From positions 558,001 through 622,000 of the forward strand of contig NBIV01000005.1 in assembly GCA_003194525.1 (NCBI GenBank): a stretch of DNA of 64,000 nt. Direction: 5' to 3'. The stretch comes from Gracilariopsis chorda. Lineage: Eukaryota > Rhodophyta > Florideophyceae > Gracilariales > Gracilariaceae. The translations under genes were made by a program, and so were the position numbers. The notes beneath the pieces are model-generated. The model had not been told where the DNA came from and searched no databases. It was given only the letters and a program-made list of their open reading frames with translations. This document shows, one piece after another, positions 28,220 to 39,088 of the stretch; the stretch's first letter is position 1; each line of letters begins with the position of its first letter.

Positions 28220-29515
28220 ATGTCTACCTCATCGGACTCATCAAACGATGATGTGATTGACTCTCTTTTGCTTCTTGTGACACAGCTAGTGACAAGTCGT
28301 AAACAAAAAGCCAAACAAGGTGGATCCAAACCTGGTAAGCAGCCAAATCGAGATATTGGGCAAGAAAGCGGCAAACGTCGTCTTGATCAAGACTACTTTT
28401 GTCGTGTTTCATTAGCTCCTTCTGTTTTCTTAACGGCAGAATTTGAAAGAAGATTCAGTGTCACGAGGACAATATACGAATCTATAAGAACGCGGCTACT
28501 TCAAAACGAGTCTTTTTTCAATGAACTGTCAGATTGCTGTCACGTTAATGGCGCTTCAACTGATCAAAAATTATGCGCAGCTTTGCGACAACTCAGCTCT
28601 GGAGCTACCGCAGATACTTTGGTAGACTACTTTCGGTTGTCTGAAACTACATTATTAAAAATTCTAAAGCACTTCTCCAAGGATATAGTGCAGCACTTTG
28701 AGGAATATATCCGTCGACCAACACACGCAGAACTACTCAATATTGAAAAGCAGTATGCAAAACTGGGATTTCCTGGATGTATCGGTTGTGTTGATTGTTC
28801 TTCTTGGGAGTGGGCAAGGTGTCCTGTGGGATTGCAGGGTCAGTTTATTGGAAAAGAGGGGAGACCGTGTGTGCGTATGGAAACTGTAACGGACGACAAA
28901 CTATGGATATGGCACATTCTGTATGGCGTTCCTGGTGCTCGCAACGATAGGACGACATTTGATCAAAGCCCCCTGTTTAATGATATCAAGACAAGACAAT
29001 GGCCAACAGTGAAGCCCAATTATGTTGTAGGTGGAATGGTGATTGATTGGTTCTATTTCTTAGCGGATGGAATCTATCCAAGCTTTCGCATTTTTGCCAA
29101 GCCACACCCCAACCCCACAAATGCGAAATCAAGGTTGTACACCGCGTCACATTCGAGTGCACGCAAGGCTGTTGAGCGCTTGTATGGCGTTCTTGACGCT
29201 CAATTTGAGATTCTTTCCCGCCCTTGCAGGTTGCATCACCTTCAAGAAATGAATGACGTCGTAATGTGCTGCGCCATTTTACACAATATGATTGTGAAAG
29301 AAAGGGGTTATGAAGGGACCGCAAAGTTTCGAATTCCTGACGCAGAACTACAGTCCTTGCCACCTACATTGTCGAACTATGAAACTTCCCACTGCACCTA
29401 CAGGCAAGCCGACTTGTGGCGCGAAACAGTTGATAACCTTGACAGTGTTGCAGATCATAACCGTCTCCTCAATGCGCTGATTCAGAACATATGGAACGCG
29501 CATGGAGACATTTGA
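28220..29515 (+). CDS. PIF/Harbinger DDE transposase (HARBI1-like)
   Basis: A complete 431-residue DDE_Tnp_4 transposase. The catalytic acids are Asp192 (FPGCIGCVDCSSWEW), Asp283 (YFLADGIYPSF) and Glu319 (KAVERLYGVLDAQF), with CCAILHNMIVKE after them, the standard Harbinger signature. The first 150 residues hold the helix-turn-helix-like region (DQKLCAALRQLSSGATADTLVDYFRLSETTLLKIL). By family knowledge it cuts and pastes the element, usually making 3-bp target duplications, and needs the SANT/Myb-like partner coded opposite. No stops or frameshifts. The start at 28220 is the first ATG in frame and gives a Ser/Asp-rich leader. Confidence 0.92.
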   Translation: MSTSSDSSNDDVIDSLLLLVTQLVTSRKQKAKQGGSKPGKQPNRDIGQESGKRRLDQDYFCRVSLAPSVFLTAEFERRFSVTRTIYESIRTRLLQNESFFNELSDCCHVNGASTDQKLCAALRQLSSGATADTLVDYFRLSETTLLKILKHFSKDIVQHFEEYIRRPTHAELLNIEKQYAKLGFPGCIGCVDCSSWEWARCPVGLQGQFIGKEGRPCVRMETVTDDKLWIWHILYGVPGARNDRTTFDQSPLFNDIKTRQWPTVKPNYVVGGMVIDWFYFLADGIYPSFRIFAKPHPNPTNAKSRLYTASHSSARKAVERLYGVLDAQFEILSRPCRLHHLQEMNDVVMCCAILHNMIVKERGYEGTAKFRIPDAELQSLPPTLSNYETSHCTYRQADLWRETVDNLDSVADHNRLLNALIQNIWNAHGDI

Positions 29516-29555
29516 TGATTTGCCGTAGTAAACTTTTATTGAGACACTTTGACTT

Positions 29556-30620
29556 TCATCCCGCACCATGACCGATGTCACTATCTTCATTCTTTGCACC
29601 ACAGCCATGCTCACTGTTAACAGATACTGCCGATATTTGAAGTAATGTACTAGCACAGTTTGCATCAGCCCGAGCTTCGTCGTCTACTTCCCCCCTCCGT
29701 TGTTGTGGGACAATGTTCTTCTCTCCTGTTGCCAGAAGCCGGTTCATTAAGCGGCGCTTTAGTAAGCCGGAAATAGTTCTACGTTCTTCTGAGGTTGCAT
29801 CTGAACCAGGTCCAAGTAATGTCTTCGCCATGTCCCACTCCATTCTTTCTCTTTCGTACTGTAGCTTGAGCTGCGTGGTCGCCTTCCTCGACTTTATATT
29901 CTCTTCAATCATCTGCTGAATTCGCTTCACACTTTGACCTACATCTTCTTCTTTACTATTCAATGCTTTGGCAATCTCTTCTGCTTTGCGCTTCTTAGCC
30001 GTCTTGACCCCTTCCGGTCGTAATACTTTGGATGCTCCCTCTTCCGTCACCACAAAAGCCTCCAGCATAGTTTCTGAACCTGAGAGAACCTTGTACGCAC
30101 TCATGAACCTAAACGGTTTCTTAACGTGGTAGTCCTTGTTACGGATGCAATCATACAAGTGCGACATAGCTCTGCTTCCGTCACTGTAGAGAAGCAACGC
30201 GCAACGTAGTTGATCCTCTTCGCTGGGGTTTCCTGTAAGTTGCGCACGCCCAATTCGCTTTACGCAAGCATGATACTTCGTGCACTCCCTCCTTGTTATC
30301 TCCCATTGTCCCAGCACTGCTCGCGCAGATCGTCCATCCCATCTGCGATGATCCAGGTCGCCCTTATCGTCGGTAGTGCAGGCTTCTTTCGGACGTAATG
30401 GATCCTTGATGAACGCGGCTCTGATTCGTCTTGCTTTTTCTGCGTTGTTCATGCTCGATCCGGTAGTAGGATCTAGCAAAGCCTTCTGCGCTGCATGAGA
30501 CAATGCGGAATTTTCCTTCTCATTCCACACTAAACTCTTACCGACCTTCTCCTTTCGTCTTAGCTCGCGTTCCTGTGCGATTCCATCATTTACACTCGGT
30601 GTGTTTTCTGTTGGGTTCAT
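29556..30620 (-). CDS. Harbinger accessory protein with SANT/Myb-like domain
   Basis: A 354-residue protein read towards the transposase gene. The N-terminal half has a trihelix/SANT pattern (LVWNEKENSALSHAAQKAL, RWDGRSARAVLGQWEITRRECTKYHACV, RNKDYHVKKPFRFMSAYKVL). This is followed by a basic KTAKKRKAEEIAKALNSKEE segment and a long charged helix (about 240-300, likely coiled coil), ending acidic. This is the usual second Harbinger protein. The start at 30620 (MNPTENTPS) is preferred; the open frame extends about 33 codons further without an obvious family match. It is only weakly similar to the remnant at 18.9-19.9 kb, so the two elements are separate lineages. Confidence 0.8.
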   Translation of the reverse strand: MNPTENTPSVNDGIAQERELRRKEKVGKSLVWNEKENSALSHAAQKALLDPTTGSSMNNAEKARRIRAAFIKDPLRPKEACTTDDKGDLDHRRWDGRSARAVLGQWEITRRECTKYHACVKRIGRAQLTGNPSEEDQLRCALLLYSDGSRAMSHLYDCIRNKDYHVKKPFRFMSAYKVLSGSETMLEAFVVTEEGASKVLRPEGVKTAKKRKAEEIAKALNSKEEDVGQSVKRIQQMIEENIKSRKATTQLKLQYERERMEWDMAKTLLGPGSDATSEERRTISGLLKRRLMNRLLATGEKNIVPQQRRGEVDDEARADANCASTLLQISAVSVNSEHGCGAKNEDSDIGHGAG

Positions 30621-33600
30621 CACGACAATCACGAAAGAGGACACAGACCCAACCTCGATCCGAAGAATGACACAGTCCAACAGCAGCTTTTCCGTGAAAC
30701 ACAATTTCGAAGCCGACACTCTCTCTTCTTAACCAAGATTGCTACTCTCAGCAGCATAGAAATTAGTATCGCAGACAGTGAAAGGCACAAACTCATTCGA
30801 TAGTGTGCGAGAGAGTTCAAGGGCGGCCGAAGAGAAACAGTGCGGCACCGAAGACAACTTTAGGTTACTCCACATTTAAACAAAACGAATAGATCGCAGG
30901 AAATGTGAACGGTTATTTCTGTCAGAGTTCTTGCCGTTGAAGCAAAGATACAAAAATGACCGTTGAGAGTATTGTTAGTGTGAGGTTGTCGGTATCCGGC
31001 CATTGCGCGATTCTGTGTTCCCACCTTATGGCGTTCGCCTCATTTTGGCTACGTCGCCAGGGTGCTAGCGAGGGCGTCGCAAGGCTGGATATTGAAGAGA
31101 ATTATGAACGACAGGGTGAAGGCGGTGGTAAAGTCGTGAGTATACGGAAGAAACAAAGCAGGAGTTGCGATGATAGCTTGCAAGATGAGCTAAAGGTGAA
31201 TGAGATTGGGTAGTTTCGACAACTATTGCTGTAGAAGCCTAACCATTGTGCCAAGTTTGTCGTCGACGACGCGTTTGCACATAGAAAGGCTGCGGTCGGC
31301 AAGAAGCCAGCTGCAATTGCCGGAACGCAACAAATGCAGCAGAATAGGTGGAAGTGAGTGTGAAAAATTTTCATGCACGCGACGGTGAGTCGGAGGAGGT
31401 TTTGGGGTAGTCGCGCCTCGAGCAAAATGCATGATGACGAAAGAGCGCGAGAGCGGCAAATATGTTATTTCGTGCTTGTTGTTTGCGTGGTTACATGTGT
31501 GTTGTCGGCTATGGCGTCAGTTTGGTGGTAAAAGCAGCGGCGTGCTGACGGAGAACACGGCCGTGGGCGTGGTCACAAAGAACGCGGTGGTGGGCGTGCG
31601 GCAAGCGTTGCCGTAGCTGCGCCGCCACCGTGCCCACTGCGCGGCAAAGGGCGCGCCCGAAGCAAGAGTGGTTTAAAGCGCGCGAGGAGGTCGGTGGGAA
31701 GTGCCCGGAATGCGCGACGGTTTGGGTGCTTTGAGCGCGGTGGAAGGAGCGCAATGTGAAGCGCGGGGTCAGCTCCGCGATGAGCGTTATGCGTCGCACG
31801 ATAGACACGCTGGGCAGAGGGCGACGACGTTTGTGGTGGATACGGAGTCCTCCCCAAAAATTGTTTCGATAGCGTCGCCGCAAAAATTTTGTGGCCGTTT
31901 TTGATGTTACGGAGATACAGTGGGGTTGCTGAAACTCCAAATGACAACGCAACGTGGGCGGTATACGTTGCGGAGGCCTGAGTGGGGTCGCCCTGAATGA
32001 CGTGTTTATAGCCGTTCATTCGGACAGCGCACAGTCTCCACACGTTGCCGAGCAGCTGGCATAATAACGTAGCGCCCCGCGGTACCACTCCTCTCGACTC
32101 TTGAGAGTCAATCCGCGATTTACACAAACCTTTGAAAAAGAAGGTAAGGTTAGACGAGGATATGTCGTGTAGAAAAGAGAGGACACGGAAATAGGCAGCA
32201 TGCCCCGCGGCTCTTGAACAGTGCAGATTGTATGACGCGGCAAGAGGTTTCTGGATAAATGAGATGAATGGGCTCGGATTCAGTGGATGTATGTAAAGAG
32301 CCAACCCTTCAACCTTCAACTTGATAACCCTGAATCTTGACCTGTGCTTGTTGACATTCTTTCTACTCTCCACCCACCCACCCACCCCCCCGCCCCAACC
32401 CGCCCGCCCTCACGCACTACAGCTTTATACATTATAGATGGGTCTTGTATTGTCCTTCCAAACTAAACTTTTTTCTCCCGTCCTACAAGTATTCTACCAA
32501 TTAATCTACACTGTCTTCTAACCACATGACAATAAATCTGATCTCTGTGTGGGTGTTTGTTTGTATGAGCTCGTGTCCTCCTTAATTCCAGGACTACGAT
32601 AGGGGTTAAAGTGAAAAAATCCTTCTCTCTATAGATAAACCAGTAACTCTTCTGACCATGTTCTTTCTATTGATTCGACGACACGACCTTGCCTCTCTCG
32701 GAGAACTGGAACTTCTCTACCTCGGGACGCCGCTCTTCGGCGGCATCCAAGAACGAAATGGTCTACATTATTTTGTATGTTAAGCCCACATCCGAGCAGG
32801 GCAGAAACACTTCCTGTCTTGGATAAACGCAGAAACAAGATGCAGAGTTGGGACGTGGCCGGTAAACACTTGCGCCAAAGCAGTGTGTGCTCTTCTAAGA
32901 GCCATCGTATTCTGCAGCGGCTCCGGAACTCGCTTATTGGCTCTGCTCTTGTAAGGCGGATGCGGATTTTTCTTCCACCTCCACGAAGTCGTTCTCTTTT
33001 TATACTTCCTTCTCTATAGGTAATCTGTTCCGAATGCCCCTTAATCGGCAAGGCAAGCTCTTTGGTACTTTTTCCGATCACACGTTAAGTATCAAATCCC
33101 AGTTAAATGATTGACAACGATTGCAATCAGAGAAATGCCACTTGACATATCAGCCTCCGACAGATACCCACTCGAGAGTCCGTTTAGCTTCTTTCACGGC
33201 GTGAGAAGTCGATGGGTATATTGCACGATATAGGACAGTTGGATGCAGTACCACTCATGCTGATTGTGCTCTTTGTTTGTTGAATCTAAATTGGTCTTGT
33301 TGAAACGGAACAACGCCGGTAGTAGAGAGCCCTTTGACTTTTGGTCACGTTATTCCTAATGAGATGCAGATAAAAAGTTTAAGTTAACCTAGGTCAGTAT
33401 TTACTCCACGGCGCGCATTTATTGTTCCCAGAGCAAAGTCCAAGAACTCGTACCGATCACGCCGTATCGAAGCAGACCTCTGTGGAGCGTCTTTTTTGAG
33501 AGCGTCGTGGCGCCATTCTTCTTTCTTTGAATTCAGTCACCATGGAGTACCACTCTTTGCATTCTGGAATATGGAAAATGAGAGCTCCACCACAAGCATG

Positions 33601-33943
33601 TGATCGCAATTCATCTTTGTGTCACGTTCCATCACTATTGGAACACTCTGCAACATGCCTTCTCGCGGTGTGTGACCGCAATTGAAGATACGCCCCACTG
33701 CTACTTTCGGGACCAGCATCCCTCGTGGTGCCAGTTGCCATCTCTCAATTCGGATCAGACTCGGCATCTGTTTCAGGTCCTGGTTTTCGCTTGCGATAAG
33801 AAGGGATAGGCCGTCGCAACAGTTCTGCTCTTCAAATCCACGAATATCATAGTATTTCAGAAGGCACCACTTTCTTTCGTTGATTTTGAAGCATACATTT
33901 GTTTCTTGTGTTACACCTTTGAAGTGAGCTTGTTTGCCCGCAA
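30621..33943. other. 3.3-kb stretch without a recognised gene
   Basis: This contains a small frame at 30956-31213 (+) with a good start context but no domain, a GC-rich part (about 31,540-31,830), and a C-rich run at about 32,375-32,415 (CCCACC repeats). From about 33,400 it resembles the upstream region of the RGG-family gene at 41.6 kb (for example the ATCACGCCGTATCGAAGCAG segment). Long open frames on both strands through the GC-rich part show no domain. Confidence 0.45.
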
Positions 33944-35005
33944 ATGATGAAGCCCAATATCGTGATTCTGATTCCAGCACTTGCTGCCGCCACTGCCACT
34001 GTTGTTTGGGGTTTCGCTTTAGGCAAGAGAATTGAGCGCAGACAGAAACAGACTGAAGACTCAGGAGATAAGGATGATGAAATCGTTGTCCCATCCCACA
34101 CTGGCAGTGGGGAGGATAACCCGTGCCCACTTTCGTACAATCGTCTGAAGCAAATTGAAGCCGTGGCCACTGGGGAAACAAACGCTCCCTCAAAATGTGA
34201 TGGGAACCCTGAAGCTCTTGTGCCAAGGCCAGTTGACATGAACGACAGAGCGTTGGATTGCAGTAGTGAGCAAAATGCGAAGGCACCGAACGAGAGCTAC
34301 CCACCTTCCTCAGCCCATGGAAACTGCTCTTTCACTGTTCCTGGTCCTGGTGATATGACTGCCCCTTCTCGTCTTGTCATCGAAGATGGCAGTGGGGGTG
34401 CTATTCTAGCTTCTAGCCTTCACACAACTGCCGCTTCTTCCTCTTGCTCTGGTGAAGAAATGTCACAGTCAACAAACGAGCTGCGCACCTCTCAAGCTTT
34501 TGGAAGCTGCTCTTTTACAGCTCCTAGCCCTCAAGGAGTGCCCACTTTTTCTTTCCTGGGTACTAAAGATGGCACCGCGGGTTCTGTCCGAGCCCCCGAG
34601 GCCATGGCTGCGTATAAATCCGTTGGCCCTTCGCAAATTGATCGATCGAGGGCCATGAGGGGTAGGGGGGGTAGAGGGAGTAGGAGAGGAGGACGAGGAG
34701 GCCGAGGAGACACAGGAGGCACAGGGGGAAGAGCAGAGAGAGCGGGAGGAGCAGAAAGAGGAGGGAGAGGTGGAAGAGGAAGGAGAGGTGGCAGAGGAGG
34801 AAGAGGTGGCAGAGTGGACACTTTGGAACGCTTTACACCTCATCCAAGTATTAAACCACCATCCGGTTCTCCTGTTTCACGTCTACCTTCCGCTTCAGCT
34901 ATCCTTCCTGTACCATATTATTTTCCTCTTCCTCTTCCCCCTCTGCCACCTCTTCCTCCTTGTCCAGTCCGGTTATTCACTTGGACATTGGTGCTTTCGC
35001 ACTGA
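33944..35005 (+). CDS. RGG-rich single-pass membrane protein, copy A (unrecognised family)
   Basis: 353 residues. The N-terminus MMKPNIVILIPALAAATATVVWGFALGKR is one hydrophobic segment (about 5-27) followed by a basic, then polar region. Two internal repeats follow: NCSFTVPGPGDMTAPSRLV and SCSFTAPSPQGVPTFSFLG, each preceded by Ser-rich spacer. Residues about 235-300 are Arg/Gly repeats (RGGRGGRG type), then a Pro-rich tail. The same order (anchor, SFTxPxP module, RGG box) appears in the protein at 41587-42198, so the frame is a real, fast-diverging family. RGG boxes usually bind RNA; a membrane-anchored one is unusual and its function is unknown. The last about 40 residues correspond to sequence that is 3' non-coding in copy B and may not be conserved protein. 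Confidence 0.6.
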   Translation: MMKPNIVILIPALAAATATVVWGFALGKRIERRQKQTEDSGDKDDEIVVPSHTGSGEDNPCPLSYNRLKQIEAVATGETNAPSKCDGNPEALVPRPVDMNDRALDCSSEQNAKAPNESYPPSSAHGNCSFTVPGPGDMTAPSRLVIEDGSGGAILASSLHTTAASSSCSGEEMSQSTNELRTSQAFGSCSFTAPSPQGVPTFSFLGTKDGTAGSVRAPEAMAAYKSVGPSQIDRSRAMRGRGGRGSRRGGRGGRGDTGGTGGRAERAGGAERGGRGGRGRRGGRGGRGGRVDTLERFTPHPSIKPPSGSPVSRLPSASAILPVPYYFPLPLPPLPPLPPCPVRLFTWTLVLSH

Positions 35006-36862
35006 CAATGGTGACCGTTGTGTGTTGAAAATAAGTGAAGCTTGAATATGTTTCGTAACACGTCAACTTCGAACCTTTGCTGCAGTTCTTCCTGTGTTGT
35101 CACCGCCATCTCATAACTATACAGAGAGTGGTTTAATGTCAAAGGGCCCGCTGGATATACGTAGTATCGTCCAGATAAAAACCGAGAACAATTCTACCTT
35201 GCAGCTTCTCGTTTTTACTGGTTTTGTTGTATATTGTGAGGCGAAGCATTTGTGTGTGTGTGTGGATACGGGCTTGTGCCCCTAATTCCAAGGCAACTGT
35301 ATTCGCTTTCTACAAGTAGAATGCTAATTATCTATTCGACGGCTAAATTCCCCTAATAGACCCAATCGCATCTCCATTTGACTTCCTCATCCGGCGTAAC
35401 TTTATAGTGTTTTATAGCCTTTTCGGAAGGTCGGCACACCTCGACGGGCGGAACTGCATGTGCCCTGAGCGGGACTCCAGCACAAAGCGATTTAGCATCG
35501 TGATTCCAGATGGGCTACGACAACTTTGACGCCCCCGAAGCCTTTGATTATGCTGAATAGGCTTACCGCCGGAGAACACCAATCTGATCTGAAGGCTAAG
35601 TTTCCGAATCAAACTCAGTCGCTGATCGTATCGCTTTCGTTGCGCGCAAGGTCCTAGCACTGTAGTGGGTAGGGCTCATATGCTCTACGGCTCGCTACAT
35701 CCGCGCAACGATCTCTCCCCGCAGTGCTGATCAAGCTTGAAATGACATGAGGAGCTCACTTCGTGATAGTCGTCTGTACCCTCCGGATTAGAACGACCTG
35801 GAATCGCTTACCACTGAATCTATCAGCACGAACAGAACCCCAATCCATCAATCCAACCTATCTACCCTAGACGTGCTAGCAGCTGTTTGTCATGCTAGTT
35901 GCTGTTTTTCTAATGAAACGAAAGGACCCATCTTTCAAAAAAAAGGATATCCGTGGATACTCTTGGGTGCCTGAAGCGTCGCAGAAACTTGTACTGAACA
36001 TATTCAAAAACAAACAGGGCTATATTTGTGACTGACTGACTGCCGGTAAAAAAGAGCTGACTATTGACTGAAGGCCTTGAATAAGGCAAGGGTTAGTCGT
36101 CAGCTCCTATGGTCAATAATAGAAATCATACTAGTCTCAGCCTCATTTTAAGACAATAAAGAAGCCAGCTGGTACATTAGTTACTTCAAAGAACGATGAT
36201 TTGGAACCGATAGAACTTGAACAGAACCTCGCTAGATACCTTCTGAGGAATATTATCTAAACAGTTTTGGTTTTTCACAACCATACGTATGAAAGTCGAA
36301 GTCGCAAATGCCAAAAGAGAAGCTTGAAAGAAGAATAACCAATTTGCAGTTTTCGATGTCGCCAATGAAATGAAACTGGTCATAGCAGCCTCTAAAGATG
36401 GGGCAGGTTCTGCCTCTTTGAGGCAAGGTTTGTGCGCCTCTGCAAACTCACTTTTCATTGAACTCGGTTCCATTGAAACTACGTGGCTTGAATATTGCTT
36501 TGTTAAACTCTTCAAATGACGAAGCTAATTCAATGCTCGTGGAAGGCAAGCCAAAATCCTAGAAGTATGTTGCGATCGGAAGATGTAGTCTAACTTTCAG
36601 CGAGGCTTGACAAAGTTGGTTTGCAATATGGCCCTGATAAGAATCAGTTTTGCGAGATAGTACATGATGCATTCTGAAGCAATGAATGAAAAAGTAATAT
36701 GATCAATCTAACTGACTAGCGCTAGTGAAAGAGTGACTGGGGCAGTTCTTTGTAACCCGCAGTTTTATATATATATATATATATATGTATATGTATATAT
36801 GGCCCCGGATGTTTAAACACCTCTGATCGGTTCAGTTCATTTGTTGCAGTTGATGTTGTTCT
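35006..36862. other. Intergenic, simple repeats
   Basis: No gene was recognised. It holds a GT repeat at about 35,250, a hairpin-like segment at 36055-36107 (GAGCTGAC ... GTCAGCTC), and a TA microsatellite at about 36766-36802. A 109-residue frame at 36186-36515 (-) has no recognisable domain. Confidence 0.45.
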
Positions 36863-38413
36863 TCAGAGATTGACAAATGCTCGTAGCTTATGGGATGCTG
36901 GAATTCGGTACAAGCCTCCATCTTCAACCCATTTCACATCTATTTGAGTTACTATACTCTTTTCCGAAAAAAGAACTTTCATTCTACGAATGCATTCGGA
37001 TTCAACCTCAATCATCGTTTCCTCTGCTGGCAAAACGGAGTAAATAGCTAGCGTCACATGGGAATCACTTTCTTCATTACCCCTGGAATGATCTGATACA
37101 AGCACGTACCTAACATACGAACCAAGTAAGATCCAACACCCTCTTCAACGTCTTTCGCATTCACTAGAAGTTCTCCGAATCGACAAGAGATCGTAGATGG
37201 TGCTCGACCTAAGCATTCAAAACCTTATGATACGATGGTGTTGCACGCGCCAAGTCCCCAGTGTCGAATCGAATCATTGGCAAAGATCGCTTGAGCGTAT
37301 TTGTAAGTACCAAGCGACCCTCGGACCCTTCGTCTACAACATTTCCATTCTCATCTACCACCTCGACAATCATCGAGTCTTCTTGCACAGAATACCATTT
37401 TTCATCAGGTTGTCGGACAGCAAAAACTCCAGCCTCGCTCGAACCATACACACTATACACTTTCATTTCACTGTTAAACACTTTTGAGAAAAGTTCAAGT
37501 TGCTCTTCACAAAACTGTTCACCTCCGTGCAGAACCTGTGTTATATTCGGGAGCTTTAATCCATTCCGCGCACAATAAATTCCAAACTGCAGTAGCCGAC
37601 TGGTCATACCTGTGATTACATTAGCTCCGTAACGTTCAGCGACAAAGAATATCGATGAATCTGGGGTTTGGGTTTCCAAGGGAAAGTTTATAGCTCCACC
37701 GTCCATTAGTACTTCAGAAAGCACTTCCAGAGAGCGAGTTCCATATCCAGCAACAAAAACATTGATCGCGACAGATTCGAGAGGAAGAGCGCCTGTATTG
37801 AGGAAAGGTCGAGAAGCATACGGTTTTGTTTCCTCACTTCCGCCGTGCTAGAAGGTATGGAATTCTGTGTTATGGTAAAAAGCCTTGACTTACCAGATGA
37901 TCCCCCAGATGCTCCAAAATACAAACCTCCCTTTGAGTAGAACAAATCTTTGAAGTTGGCATGCACACGTGACATTATCATGTGCTTGGTGAGGATTGGC
38001 CATTCGTTTAGATTCAAGATGTCCCGAGGTGCGTCGAATAGCCAATGGTCTGTTGCCGAAAATAATGCCCCCTCCAGCCCGCGAGGACTTGAAAAAGAGA
38101 AACAGAAGTTATTCAACACAACTGGGGAGCTCGAAGAATAAGTGCAGGCAAAACAATGGTTGTCAACTATGATCAAAGAACCATCTGGCACTTGGACCCT
38201 ATTGCAGTGCAGGTGACATTCTTCTCGAAGAAATTCTTCAAAAGCTTCATATGCCTTCCAAAAGTTAGCCGCGTCATACATTGATAGATGAGCAGTGCTG
38301 ATGAAGGACTTGCACGCCGGAACACGAGCCCGGGTTCTAGGTTGCCCGAAAAGAGCTTTTCTCTTCTGAATTACCAGCTTCGTACCACATGGCCGGGGTG
38401 ATACGTGTAACAC
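36863..38413 (-). pseudogene. Adenylate-forming enzyme (PaaK/AMP-binding-like), probably a decayed gene with an intron
   Basis: Read on the minus strand, it has the ATP-binding loop KGGLYFGASGGSSG (about 37,930-37,894). After a probable 101-nt intron come ALPLESVAINVFVAGYGTR, the adenylate motif VYSVYGSSEAGVFA, then SLPMIRFDTGDLA and a C-terminal domain (GRAPSTISCRFGELLV, then 37105-36863). This is the order of phenylacetate-CoA-ligase-like adenylating enzymes, which activate a carboxylic acid with ATP. Two frame changes in the C-terminal part (near 37,210 and 37,110) break the reading, so I call it a pseudogene; sequencing error is possible. The first residue cannot be fixed: the frame opens at a GTG (38413), and a Met lies at MYDAANFW. 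Confidence 0.6.
37793..37893 (-). other. Probable intron (101 nt) in the adenylate-forming gene
   Basis: On the minus strand it begins GTAAGTC and ends CCTTTCCTCAATACAG. Its removal joins GGSSG to GALPLESVAINVFV in frame and gives a continuous adenylating domain. Its size is like that of the CenH3 intron. Confidence 0.55.
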
Positions 38414-38665
38414 TGAAACTGGAGAGGCGGCACGATGGAAGGTCTGGCTGGTTCTGAGGAGAGAACGCCAGACTTCATCTCCATTAATAGAGTCTAATGG
38501 CTACAATCGATACATCTAGAAGACCCTGAGACTACATTACAGGACACTAACGTCGGAGGCAGAGCTTGTAGTCTGTCTTCGACTGAGCTCCGTGGCCCTA
38601 CAGGTACGTCTGTGTTACAATACGAAGCATTTTGGTTTCCAAAACCTGGAGACGAGAAACAAATT

Positions 38666-39088
38666 CTACAATTGGAGCCAAGAAGAAATTACACTGCGGA
38701 GCTGTCGAGCATCTACTGGAGTGCACAAATGCAGAAAACCGAGGGGTACTTCATCTGAAGGACAACTCGTCGACGGAGGATGTGAACCTTGGGTGCCTGT
38801 ATCGCATAGAACATTCGGCTTTTCATGAAACACGGAAAAGCTCTTCTTTAGCGCTTTGGGATTTGTGGTCGTAGTCGTAAGGTCGTTTGATATAACGACG
38901 AAGCCATCACCGGCAAGTGCACGACGGATATCAAGATTATCAACAAGATTTTCCCATGCCCTTTCATCCCCAGCTGTACAATCTTTGACGTCTATTCTTC
39001 TCGCTGTTGCCATCCAAAGCGCCCTCGTACGGCTGTTTCCTGTCATTGCGTGAGTCGAAAACAACTTTCTGGAGTTCTTGAGCGACAT
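38666..39088 (-). CDS. Hypothetical protein fragment, weakly like a 2-oxoglutarate oxygenase N-terminus
   Basis: 140 residues from ATG at 39088. The segment RRIDVKDCTAGDERAWENLVDNLDIRRALAGDGFVVISNDL has the look of the N-terminal part of isopenicillin-N-synthase-like dioxygenases (alternating charged helix then GF-V-I-N), but the catalytic region is absent here. It may be a first exon, a truncated gene, or chance. It lies upstream of, and on the same strand as, the adenylate-forming pseudogene. Confidence 0.25.
   Translation of the reverse strand: MSLKNSRKLFSTHAMTGNSRTRALWMATARRIDVKDCTAGDERAWENLVDNLDIRRALAGDGFVVISNDLTTTTTNPKALKKSFSVFHEKPNVLCDTGTQGSHPPSTSCPSDEVPLGFLHLCTPVDARQLRSVISSWLQL

Larger units (their letters stand above)
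28220..30620. mobile_element. PIF/Harbinger element with two apparently intact convergent genes
   Basis: Transposase (+) and SANT/Myb-like accessory gene (-) face each other with 40 bp between stop codons. Both are uninterrupted, so this copy looks potentially functional. The terminal inverted repeats and 3-bp target duplication were not located by eye; limits given are those of the genes. Confidence 0.75.

Noticed and set aside
31680-31730. Possible RNase P RNA-like segment (GGGAAGTGCCCGG)
   Set aside because: One short similarity only; the expected partner region and 3' helix could not be found.
31573-32385. Long minus-strand frame (about 270 codons)
   Set aside because: No recognisable domain; it lies in GC-rich DNA where long frames are frequent by chance.
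34531-34821. Leu/Pro-rich minus-strand frame opposite the RGG tract
   Set aside because: Shadow of the purine repeat of copy A; no independent support.
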